A stretch of 18,192 nucleotides of DNA, from the NCBI GenBank assembly GCA_024643485.1, contig JAHEMU010000011.1, forward strand, positions 1 through 18,192. The letters are read 5' to 3'. This DNA comes from Cytophagales bacterium. Its GTDB lineage: Bacteria; Bacteroidota; Bacteroidia; Cytophagales; Cyclobacteriaceae. The notes under the pieces were generated by a model, which did not search any database, was not told the origin of the DNA, and saw nothing but the letters and a program-made list of their open reading frames with translations. A program made the position numbers and the translations under genes. Below are positions 1 to 7,590 of the stretch, in pieces (the first letter of the stretch is position 1; each line of letters begins with the position of its first letter).

Positions 1-27
1 GGAACAACAGATGTTTTCACTATCAAT

Positions 28-1842
28 TTAAGAATTGATTTTCGGAAGTCTTATGACGACTGAAGTACCTACTCCAAGTTCGGAAGTAATAAATAATTCT
101 CCAGAATGTTCTTCTATGATTTTTTGAGTAATAGACAGCCCCAGTCCAGTTCCCTTACCGGGATCTTTAGTAGTAAAGAAGGGGTCTTTTATTTTCTTTA
201 AATTTTCGCGCGATATTCCTACGCCATTATCAGTTATTTTAATGGAGGTGTCTGCGTTGGATTGCTTTACATCAATGTTTATTTCACCATTTTCATTAAG
301 AGCTTGGACTGCGTTTGAAATGATATTAAGAATGGCCTGATGTAACTTACCCTCATTCCCAACGATATATATCCTTTCTTCTGAATAATTTTGTATGATT
401 GTAGCCTTGTGTTTGCTTTGATTTTCCAAAATGACCAAACAATTTTTTATTAGATTTTGAAGGAGGATATTATCACTAAAGTGTTTATCCTCTCTAGTGA
501 AATGATTTAAACTACTTACTATTGAACTAGCTCTGCGCACCCCTTCTTCAATGGCGTGAATAAAAAAGTTCACATCGGTCGAACGTGTAATTTTTTTCTC
601 ATCAATAAAGGTATTGATTCCATCAATCCCTCCTTTTATGAAGTTTAGTGGATTGTTAATTTCATGAGCAACACCGGCGGCTAACAAGCCTAACGAGGCC
701 ATTTTTTCGGCGTGAATCAACTGCTCTTGCGTGGAGGTCAAGTTCTGAATGGTTTTTTCTAATTCTTCACGTTGAAGCATCAGTTCATCATTGGTTGCTA
801 AAACTTCCTCATTGGTAGCTTCTAGCTCTAATGTTCGATCGTGAACTAGTTTCTCAAGGTGTTTTGTGTGTTTTTCAAGTTCTTTCTGGTAGGATTTCAG
901 TTCTGTGATATCTTCTACAAACATTGATACACCACTTATTTCACTATTTTTATAAATAGGGGTATAGGAAAGTAAAAAATGTAAAGACCCAATTTCACTA
1001 GGGTATTCCACATACTCTTTAAATCTCTCTCCTTGTAGGGCCCGTTTTAGATATCCCCGAAATTGGTTAGCTAATTCCTGATTTATTTTTGACAGGATGT
1101 CAATACCTTTATACAATTCGAAATTGTCTGTTTGTAAGGTGTATAAATAAAAAGCATGATTGTACTCTTGTAATATTAAGTTAGTGTCGTAAAGGCCTAT
1201 GATGTTGTTTGTGTTGTCGAAAATGGCTTTGAGGTTGGCTTCACTTTTAGAAATCTCGGCATTTTTCTTTTGCAACTCCGCCACTAAAATGGTCACCTTT
1301 TCCTTAAAACTTGATAAATAATACGTAATAATAATTACTGTCATAAATATCAAGCCTGCTCCAATCATCCATGTTTTTAGTTCTGTATTGTACATCCTAT
1401 TATTTGCCAAGCTGACTAAGATGTGTTTATGAAATAGTATTCCATAAATGATAAATACAATAATTTGAAATATTGAAATGATTAACGTAGTCCAAATTGA
1501 ATAGATTTGGATGCAGAAAAATGTGAAAAGAAGAAAAAATAATACGACTGCGATTGTTATTCCAAAGGTATGTAGAGTGGAAATATAAAGGATTAACACG
1601 ATTACAATTAAAATATTAGTTCTGAAATACAGTGATATTTTATTTCTAAAAATATACATCAAAGTAAATACAGCTACACCAAAAAAATCCGTAAAATAAG
1701 TGAAGACTAACCCAGTTTCAGAAACCCTAAACAAGGTAATTATCCATACAATACCCCCAATTACAGCTCCCGTGAGAATCGAGGTGTTTACAACCGTCTC
1801 ATTGAGCTCTTTTAATTCTGAAATATTGTATTTCTTTTTCAT
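28..1842 (-). CDS. Membrane-bound PAS sensor histidine kinase
   Basis: This 604-residue protein is a sensor histidine kinase that autophosphorylates on a histidine and passes the phosphate to a response regulator. About six hydrophobic segments fill residues 19-177 and should form a membrane sensor module. A PAS-like domain follows (about 200-315), then a long coiled coil (about 315-385). The HisKA box is at 390-400 (GVAHEINNPLN, phospho-acceptor His393). The ATPase domain shows an N box around Asn510, a G1 box DNGVGIS (538-544), an F box DPFFTTK (553-559) and a G2 box GKGTGLGLS (562-570), so all catalytic motifs are intact. There is no receiver domain and no response regulator gene in the window; a partner could lie beyond the left edge or be unlinked. 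The gene follows dnaN but a strong terminator separates them, so it probably has its own promoter. The signal sensed cannot be read from the sequence. Confidence 0.93.
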   Translation of the reverse strand: MKKKYNISELKELNETVVNTSILTGAVIGGIVWIITLFRVSETGLVFTYFTDFFGVAVFTLMYIFRNKISLYFRTNILIVIVLILYISTLHTFGITIAVVLFFLLFTFFCIQIYSIWTTLIISIFQIIVFIIYGILFHKHILVSLANNRMYNTELKTWMIGAGLIFMTVIIITYYLSSFKEKVTILVAELQKKNAEISKSEANLKAIFDNTNNIIGLYDTNLILQEYNHAFYLYTLQTDNFELYKGIDILSKINQELANQFRGYLKRALQGERFKEYVEYPSEIGSLHFLLSYTPIYKNSEISGVSMFVEDITELKSYQKELEKHTKHLEKLVHDRTLELEATNEEVLATNDELMLQREELEKTIQNLTSTQEQLIHAEKMASLGLLAAGVAHEINNPLNFIKGGIDGINTFIDEKKITRSTDVNFFIHAIEEGVRRASSIVSSLNHFTREDKHFSDNILLQNLIKNCLVILENQSKHKATIIQNYSEERIYIVGNEGKLHQAILNIISNAVQALNENGEINIDVKQSNADTSIKITDNGVGISRENLKKIKDPFFTTKDPGKGTGLGLSITQKIIEEHSGELFITSELGVGTSVVIRLPKINS

Positions 1843-1900
1843 CGGGCACTAATTTCCATCAAATCCAAATTAGTAAAAAAATGTGATTTTATGTATTTGC

Positions 1901-1935
1901 AAAAAAAAAGCCCATCGATTTCGATGGGCTTTTTA
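1901..1935 (-). terminator. Intrinsic terminator after dnaN
   Basis: A perfect inverted repeat spans 1909-1930, with arms AGCCCATCGA and TCGATGGGCT around a TT centre. It has nine A residues on its left and TTTTT on its right. Read on the minus strand it is a GC-rich hairpin followed by a run of nine T, placed about 20 bases after the dnaN stop codon. The flanks are symmetrical enough to work in both directions, but no plus-strand gene ends here. It should isolate the histidine kinase gene from dnaN transcription. Confidence 0.85.
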
Positions 1936-1951
1936 ATTTTTTGCGTGTTAA

Positions 1952-3076
1952 TTATACGTAATTATTAAGCATTACGGGCATTACCAACATCAACATATCT
2001 TCACTTTCTCCCTTATCAACTGGATAAATTAAACCAGCTCTATTAGGAGCAGATAAGTGTAATTCAATTTTGTCTGAATCCGTATTTCCCAACATTTCGA
2101 TTAGGAATTTAGCATTAAATCCAATTTCAATATCCTCGCCTTCATGCTCACAAGTTAAACGTTCGTTTGCTTCATTTGAGAAGTCTAAATCTTCGGCAGA
2201 AACTTGCAATTCACTACCGGTAATTTTAATTCTCACTTGGTGAGTTGTACGGTTAGCGTAGATGGAAATCCTTTTTAAGGAACTCAATAATTCGGATCTG
2301 TCAGCAGTCATTCTAATTGGATTTTCCACTGGGATTACATTTTCGTAATCAGGGAAACGCTCGTCAATTAAACGACAAATCATCTTAATGTTATTAAACT
2401 TGAAAATGGCATTTGCCAAATTATATTCAACAGTAACCACTGTGTTCTCTGAAGGTAATGTCGATTTTAAAAGATTCAATGCTTTTCTAGGGATAATAAT
2501 AGCACTGCCATCCTCCGATGCGATATCAACTCTTCTATATCTTACTAATCGGTGTCCATCTGTTGAAACAAAGGTGGTATTGGTGTCAGTCAAATTCATA
2601 TACACACCAGTCATAGCAGGTCGTAATTCATCATTACTGGTAGCGAATATGGTGCTGTTTATTGCGCGACTTAATACATCGGTCGATATTTCAAGATTAA
2701 AATCATCTGATACCGTAGGCACTTTTGGAAAGTCAGTGGCGTTTTCCCCCGCTAATTTATACCTTCCGTTATCTGAACTGATTTCAATGCTGTAAGTTTC
2801 TTCATCAATGCTGAAAGTGACAGGCTGCTCCGGTAAATTCTTCAATGTTTCAAGAAGGATCTTTGCAGGAACCGCGATGTTTCCACTTTCTTTACATTCA
2901 ACATCAATTTCTGTAATCATTGATGTTTGAAGATCAGAGGCAGTTACAGTTAATAACCCGTCATTGATTTCAAAAAGGAAATTTTCTAAAATTGGCACTA
3001 CCGGGTTAGTGGTAATTACGCCATTGATGGAGGCGAGTTGCTTCAGTAATGCGCCGGAAGAAACGATAAACTTCAT
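1952..3076 (-). CDS. dnaN: DNA polymerase III beta subunit (sliding clamp)
   Basis: This 374-residue protein is the ring-shaped clamp that holds DNA polymerase III on DNA and recruits other replication and repair proteins through its hydrophobic cleft. The length fits the family (about 366-375 residues), and the whole protein reads as a clamp: the N-terminus MKFIVSSGALLKQL, the segment NPVVPILENFLFEI, the segment FVSTDGHRLVRYR in the middle domain, and the C-terminal MLMLVMPVML that helps form the partner-binding pocket. The start is the ATG whose product begins with the conserved MKF. dnaA and replication-origin features are not seen nearby, so this dnaN is not in the classic dnaA-dnaN arrangement. 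A 142-base gap separates it from the upstream DUF4340 gene, so it may have its own promoter, although I could not find a convincing one. It ends in a strong hairpin terminator. Confidence 0.97.
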   Translation of the reverse strand: MKFIVSSGALLKQLASINGVITTNPVVPILENFLFEINDGLLTVTASDLQTSMITEIDVECKESGNIAVPAKILLETLKNLPEQPVTFSIDEETYSIEISSDNGRYKLAGENATDFPKVPTVSDDFNLEISTDVLSRAINSTIFATSNDELRPAMTGVYMNLTDTNTTFVSTDGHRLVRYRRVDIASEDGSAIIIPRKALNLLKSTLPSENTVVTVEYNLANAIFKFNNIKMICRLIDERFPDYENVIPVENPIRMTADRSELLSSLKRISIYANRTTHQVRIKITGSELQVSAEDLDFSNEANERLTCEHEGEDIEIGFNAKFLIEMLGNTDSDKIELHLSAPNRAGLIYPVDKGESEDMLMLVMPVMLNNYV

Positions 3077-3218
3077 ATTGCTTGTTTAAAATTTATAAGG
3101 TTAACCCGAAAAATTGTAAAATATTGACAAATTGGTGGAATCACTACATAGAATATTCCGGGTGGTAAATTTAATGGAAAATTTGTTTGTATTAAAACAA
3201 TGAAGTGATTATAAACAC

Positions 3219-4145
3219 TTATGGATTGAAATAATTAATTTCCCGCTTCAAAGGGGTTAATTTTTGCTTATTCAAAAGGAAATATTGACCGGTATTTAGG
3301 TTTCCAAAATAAAAATAGGGGTCATTTTCACTTTCAAAAAGGGTGAGCTGTAAAGAGTTATTTCCAACATCTTTTAATGTGACATTTAATACTTCGTAAT
3401 TGTATTCTTTCAAACCAGTAATTACATACTCATCGGCTTCCAATAGACTTATTTGATCTATGTAGTCTGTTAGTCGCGTAGTGTCCGCGTTGCTAATTCC
3501 CTCAATTTCAAAAAATGCTTTATTCCTTTTTATAATGATTTCATTTTCTGGTAACACCGATCCATGTAATTCAATGGTGGATAAATTTCTCCAGTTAAAC
3601 AAATGAAAGAGGTTGGGGTGTTGCCAATTTGGTGATTGTATGTTAAGTAACCCCGCGATAAATGCGTTGTATCCTGGGATTTCCACTAGATAAATATCAC
3701 CTTCATTGTCCTTGAAATAGCTCAAAGAAGCGTTTTCATCTCCAACAAAGGAAAAACTTTTTTCGATGATTCCATTCCGTTCAATGTCAATTTTCTTTCC
3801 ATTAACCATAAACAAGGAATCTATCTTTTGCTTTACTTCCCCAGAAATTTGCCTGCGAACGGAAGCTTGCTGAAGGGTTGCAAATAATAGTCTTACTTTT
3901 ATTGGATCAGTAATCAGAGAGTCATTTAAATACCAATTATTATTTTCAAAATGAATGGATTGAGTGGTTTGTCCATTGGAAACGGCCACACGATCGACTT
4001 CGGCTGTATTGGAAATAATAAATAAATCTCTGTTTAACCCACTGTTGTCAGAAGAACTTCCAATTAACCACTCATTCAAGCCAATAATTACCACTAATGC
4101 TGCCAATAGAATGAATCGTGAGATATTGCTTTTCAACATATTCAT
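3219..4145 (-). CDS. DUF4340-like membrane-anchored protein of the gld operon
   Basis: This 308-residue protein has one N-terminal hydrophobic helix (about residues 10-28) followed by a long soluble portion rich in beta-strand patterns, so it is probably anchored in the inner membrane with the body outside the cytoplasm. The sequence from about 45 to 170 (DRVAVSNG, NNWYLNDSLITD, a later GDENASLSYFKD) resembles DUF4340 proteins, which are often coded beside GldG-like ABC auxiliary proteins. No catalytic motif is visible. It starts 6 bases after the gldG stop, so it is almost certainly co-transcribed with gldA-gldF-gldG. I infer that it is an accessory subunit of that transporter; the biochemical role is unknown. 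A second in-frame ATG two codons downstream is an equally possible start. Family assignment is from memory of sequence style. Confidence 0.75.
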   Translation of the reverse strand: MNMLKSNISRFILLAALVVIIGLNEWLIGSSSDNSGLNRDLFIISNTAEVDRVAVSNGQTTQSIHFENNNWYLNDSLITDPIKVRLLFATLQQASVRRQISGEVKQKIDSLFMVNGKKIDIERNGIIEKSFSFVGDENASLSYFKDNEGDIYLVEIPGYNAFIAGLLNIQSPNWQHPNLFHLFNWRNLSTIELHGSVLPENEIIIKRNKAFFEIEGISNADTTRLTDYIDQISLLEADEYVITGLKEYNYEVLNVTLKDVGNNSLQLTLFESENDPYFYFGNLNTGQYFLLNKQKLTPLKREINYFNP

Positions 4146-4151
4146 GGTGGG

Positions 4152-5834
4152 TTAAAATTTTGAAAATTTATTTATTCGAATCAGTCGCAGGATGACCCCC
4201 ATCAACAATAAAAGTCCTAATGGAAGCAAAAGATTGAGTGCTTGCCAATATTGTTTTTCGTCTGCCAATTTTACTTTGTCCAAAGGTCGGATTTGAATTT
4301 GCCGGCTTCTTGCAGTGATAATGCCATCTTCTTCAACCAAGTATGAAACCGCATTCAAAATAAAGTCGACGTTACTGTATGTTAAATTAGGTTGGAAATT
4401 ATATTGCCCAACAGGTAATGGTTCACCTGTTTCACTATTTAATTCATTGGTTCCAAAATCTCCGTCGGAAATCACGATAATTTTGGTGGGCTCCCCGGTT
4501 TCCTTGATAGCTCCTTGAATCCCTTTTGGGGTAAATCGATTTTTGTATAAAGAAGTAAAAGACCCTTCTAGCAAGTAAGAAACAGGTAAAAAAGATTGAT
4601 TTAGGCTTTCTGGATTCAAGTTTTTTCTCAAATCAGCGATGCTTACATGCGCTGGAGTGTTGATTGCTCTGCTGTATTGCGAAGTCATTATCAGTGGTGT
4701 CTTCTTAATTCCATCTGCTTTTACGGTATCAAGTGTGCCTGAAAATCGAGTGAGAACAGCATCCATATTTCTTGAAATGATATGATCCCCGTAATGATTA
4801 AGTACAGGATAATAAGGCCAAGGAATGGGGACAATATTAGCCTGATCTTGACCGTAATTCCCGACGACAATTGGATAAACGGCTGCGTTATTGTCTTGGA
4901 TGAGATCTGCATTCACCCTAATTCCATACTTGAAAAGTAAGTCTTCCAGATTCGTTTCTACGGGAAAGGACAAGTTATCTTCTTCATTTGCCTTATTCAT
5001 ATCAGCATCGGTGCGATCTATCATAAAAAGGGCTTTTCCCCCATTCATGATATATTGGTCTAGCTTATATTTGTCTTGTTCCGTCCATTGCAAAGTGGGT
5101 TTGCTGATTATGGCAATGTCGATTCCTGTTAAATTGGCTTCATGTGGAAGGTCAATTTCTTTGATATCGTAAAACTTAAATAATGTATTTTGTAGAGAAA
5201 TTATTTCCAGTGAGTCGGACTCCCCATGACCTTGGATGAAGCCTACTTTTTTTCTTCCGAGTGAAGTGAGTTGGTAAATGGCTGAAATCAGATTATACTC
5301 TAAATTTTCAATGCTGCCATTGAGCTGTTGCTCTCCTTGTCGGCCTTGTAATAACATGACCCCTTTTTCAATTCCTTTATAATTCACCAATGCCCCGGGA
5401 AAGATTAATTTTTCAACGCGATTTCCATCTCGAGTGTCCACGATGTTCGTGGGTTGTATGCCCCTTGAAGCCAAATCAGCCATAAATTCATTCCGAGCTT
5501 GTTGACTCACCGCAGTGCTAGGGTCAATAAATCGATAAACTATTTTATCATCTGAATAAATGGAAAATTCTTGTAAAACCTCTTTTATACTCTTTTGGAA
5601 TCGTTGGAATGGAGCATTTAATTCTCCTTCCAAATACACATCAATAAAAACTCGGTCGTCCAATTCTTTCAGTACATTTTTTGTAGCTGGTTTGATAGAG
5701 AACCTTTTTTCTTCGGTCAAATCAAACCTCCCAAAATAAATTCCTGCATATTGATTTAGAATAACCATTAGGCAAACGCCAATTAGGAAATTAATCCAAT
5801 CACCTGTTGATTTTTTAGTTAACCATTTTACCAT
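4152..5834 (-). CDS. gldG: Gliding-motility ABC transporter auxiliary protein GldG
   Basis: This 560-residue protein matches GldG, which acts with GldA and GldF in an ABC transporter needed for gliding in Flavobacterium johnsoniae. It has an N-terminal membrane helix (about 14-32), the characteristic RFDLTEEKRFSI segment just after it (36-47), a large extracytoplasmic domain of the ABC-auxiliary type, and a second helix near the C-terminus (about 533-552) followed by a short basic tail. The extracytoplasmic part contains GFIQGHGESDS and FMIDRTDAD segments typical of this domain. The start overlaps the 3' end of gldF by 7 bases, pointing to translational coupling. The substrate of the transporter is not known from the sequence. 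Assignment rests on the two-helix layout, the motif and the neighbours together. Confidence 0.92.
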   Translation of the reverse strand: MVKWLTKKSTGDWINFLIGVCLMVILNQYAGIYFGRFDLTEEKRFSIKPATKNVLKELDDRVFIDVYLEGELNAPFQRFQKSIKEVLQEFSIYSDDKIVYRFIDPSTAVSQQARNEFMADLASRGIQPTNIVDTRDGNRVEKLIFPGALVNYKGIEKGVMLLQGRQGEQQLNGSIENLEYNLISAIYQLTSLGRKKVGFIQGHGESDSLEIISLQNTLFKFYDIKEIDLPHEANLTGIDIAIISKPTLQWTEQDKYKLDQYIMNGGKALFMIDRTDADMNKANEEDNLSFPVETNLEDLLFKYGIRVNADLIQDNNAAVYPIVVGNYGQDQANIVPIPWPYYPVLNHYGDHIISRNMDAVLTRFSGTLDTVKADGIKKTPLIMTSQYSRAINTPAHVSIADLRKNLNPESLNQSFLPVSYLLEGSFTSLYKNRFTPKGIQGAIKETGEPTKIIVISDGDFGTNELNSETGEPLPVGQYNFQPNLTYSNVDFILNAVSYLVEEDGIITARSRQIQIRPLDKVKLADEKQYWQALNLLLPLGLLLLMGVILRLIRINKFSKF

Positions 5835-6556
5835 TTTCTTGCTCCTATGATTAGTTTAGTTAACATCAACAATACGACTGTTAAACTGCCTAGGTAAATC
5901 ACATTTCTACTATCGATCAGCCCTTTACTCAATGCGTTGTAGTGATAGAGAATGCCGGCACGGTTAAGTAAATCAGAACCTGCCCCCCAAAGATTAATGG
6001 AAGAAACACTGGCAAAACCACTGTAAAGAATAAAACATAAGAAAACAGCTAGAACGAAGGAGGTGATTTGATTTTTACTGATGGCCGAAGCGCAGATTCC
6101 GATTGCTGTAAATGTGGAGGATAGTAAAATTAGCCCGACGTAGGATCCTATAACGCCGGAGCTGTCTATGTTCCCAATTGGATTGCCTAAATTATAGATG
6201 GAAATATAATAAATTACTGTAGGGAATAGTGCAAAAAGCACCAATAGCCACCCAGCAAAAAACTTACCTAAAATGATTTGCCATTCACTGATTGGTTTAG
6301 TCATTAACCACTCAATTGTTCCTTGTTTGTATTCTTCTGAAAACAACTTCATCGTTATTGCAGGAATTAAAAACATCAAAACGTAAGGCCCTAGGCTAAA
6401 TAGCGTTTCCATGTCTGCATAACCATACTCCAAGATGCTGGTTTCTGGAAATACCCACATCAAAAGTCCCATTCCTGTAAGAAATACGCCAATTACTACA
6501 TAGGCAATTAGGCTATGCAGAAAACTGTTAAATTCCTTTTGTATGATGTTAAGCAT
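5828..6556 (-). CDS. gldF: Gliding-motility ABC transporter permease GldF
   Basis: This 242-residue integral membrane protein is the permease subunit of the GldA-GldF-GldG transporter. Six hydrophobic segments can be seen at about 16-36, 56-72, 101-122, 137-160, 168-190 and 217-236. Between helices two and three lies the cytoplasmic segment EEYKQGTIEWLMTKP (74-88), typical of GldF and related ABC-2 permeases and probably the contact with the ATPase. Length fits the family (about 240 residues). The start overlaps the gldA 3' end by 8 bases and the stop overlaps the gldG start by 7 bases, so the three are coupled. Confidence 0.93.
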   Translation of the reverse strand: MLNIIQKEFNSFLHSLIAYVVIGVFLTGMGLLMWVFPETSILEYGYADMETLFSLGPYVLMFLIPAITMKLFSEEYKQGTIEWLMTKPISEWQIILGKFFAGWLLVLFALFPTVIYYISIYNLGNPIGNIDSSGVIGSYVGLILLSSTFTAIGICASAISKNQITSFVLAVFLCFILYSGFASVSSINLWGAGSDLLNRAGILYHYNALSKGLIDSRNVIYLGSLTVVLLMLTKLIIGARKW

Positions 6557-7466
6557 GTTCCTTTTGACTGGTTAAATTCCTAAAAACGTTTTCGAGTGAT
6601 GATTTTTCTAATTGAATCCCGATGATAGATAATTGATTTTCTGATGAGAACTTCATCAATTCACTTCTCATGTCTTTTGAACAAGAAATACTCAATTGGG
6701 TCGCACTAATGGCTTCAATAGAAAGAACGTCATTTAATGAATTAAATATTTCCGGAGAAACAGGAGATTCAAACTCCACTTTTATAATAAGGGTTGAATT
6801 GCCTTCCAATAAATGATGAATATTATCGTCCGCTACAATGTTGCCTTTATTAATAACAATCACTCGGTCACATAGTGCTTGCACTTCTTGCATGATATGC
6901 GTGCTGAAAAGAACGGTTTTATTCTCAGACACATTTTTTATCAAGTTGCGAATTTCAATGATTTGATTGGGGTCAAGTCCGGTTGTGGGCTCATCAAGGA
7001 TAAGAATCTCGGGGTCGTGAAGTAAACTTTGAGCTAGCCCTACCCGTTGTCGATATCCTTTGCTGAGTGATTCAATTTTTTTATTTTGTTCGCGTTCAAG
7101 GCCACATAATTCGATCATCTCACCGATTCGTATGGTTAATTTTTTCCCAGTCAAGCCGTAAATTTTACCTGCGAAAGACAAATATTCATGTAAATATAAA
7201 TCGGTATACAAGGGGTTGTGTTCAGGCAAATACCCAATGCATTTACGGGCTTTTAAGGGCTCATTTACAACGTTGTGGCCTGAAACTTCCACTATTCCTG
7301 AGGATGGTGGTATATAGGTGGTGGCGATTTTCATCGTTGTGGATTTGCCAGCGCCATTCGGGCCTAGAAAACCAACAATTTCTCCTTTGTTTACTTCAAA
7401 GCTTATGTCATTGACAGCTAATTGCTTATCGTAAATTTTGGTCAGATTTTTGATTAGTAGTGACAT
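6549..7466 (-). CDS. gldA: Gliding-motility ABC transporter ATPase GldA
   Basis: This 305-residue cytoplasmic ATPase should power the GldFG membrane complex. Visible motifs are Walker A GPNGAGKS (35-42), the Q-loop region GYLPEHNPLY (78-87), in which a glutamate stands where glutamine is usual, the signature LSKGYRQR (134-141) in place of LSGGQ, Walker B ILILDEP (154-160) and the H-loop STH (188-190). The Q-loop and signature variants are common in DrrA/NosF/GldA-type ATPases, so I do not read them as loss of function. About 90 residues after the nucleotide-binding core form a C-terminal extension. Length and the GYLPEHNPLY segment agree with GldA. Being first in the operon fits the promoter seen just upstream. 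Confidence 0.92.
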   Translation of the reverse strand: MSLLIKNLTKIYDKQLAVNDISFEVNKGEIVGFLGPNGAGKSTTMKIATTYIPPSSGIVEVSGHNVVNEPLKARKCIGYLPEHNPLYTDLYLHEYLSFAGKIYGLTGKKLTIRIGEMIELCGLEREQNKKIESLSKGYRQRVGLAQSLLHDPEILILDEPTTGLDPNQIIEIRNLIKNVSENKTVLFSTHIMQEVQALCDRVIVINKGNIVADDNIHHLLEGNSTLIIKVEFESPVSPEIFNSLNDVLSIEAISATQLSISCSKDMRSELMKFSSENQLSIIGIQLEKSSLENVFRNLTSQKEHA

Positions 7467-7482
7467 AGAGAAAAGTAAACGA

Positions 7483-7513
7483 CAAAAATATTAAGTGAAT
7501 GAAAGACTACCAA
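7483..7513 (-). promoter_or_regulatory. Bacteroidota-type promoter for the gldA operon
   Basis: On the minus strand, TTG (7511-7513) is followed by exactly 20 bases and then TATTTTTG (7483-7490). This matches the Bacteroidota housekeeping promoter, a -33 TTG and a -7 TAnnTTTG, at all defined positions. Transcription would start about 5 bases downstream, giving a short leader before the gldA ATG. Confidence 0.6.
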
Positions 7514-7540
7514 AAAAATAAACTTAAACACTTAAGTAAA

Positions 7541-7570
7541 TTGTTATTACTTCGTTTTTGCATATTTTTA
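7541..7570 (+). promoter_or_regulatory. Possible promoter for the thioredoxin-like gene
   Basis: On the plus strand TTG (7541-7543) is followed by 19 bases and TATTTTTA (7563-7570), one mismatch from the TAnnTTTG -7 box. The leader to the ATG at 7591 would be about 15 bases. It lies back to back with the gldA promoter. In such AT-rich DNA a match of this quality can occur by chance. Confidence 0.38.
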
Positions 7571-7590
7571 CCCGATAATTTGTACTTATT

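Noticed and set aside
2388..2795. Plus-strand open frame of 135 codons inside dnaN
   Set aside because: It is antisense to a highly conserved gene, and its translation shows no recognisable domain.
3203..3220. AAGTG/CACTT inverted repeat at the end of the DUF4340 gene
   Set aside because: The stem is only five pairs and AT-rich, overlaps the stop codon, and has no immediate T-run, so it is too weak to call a terminator.
7078..7087. Non-standard ABC signature or Q-loop in GldA as a sign of a degenerate ATPase
   Set aside because: Walker A, Walker B and the H-loop are intact, and these variants are normal for this ATPase subfamily.
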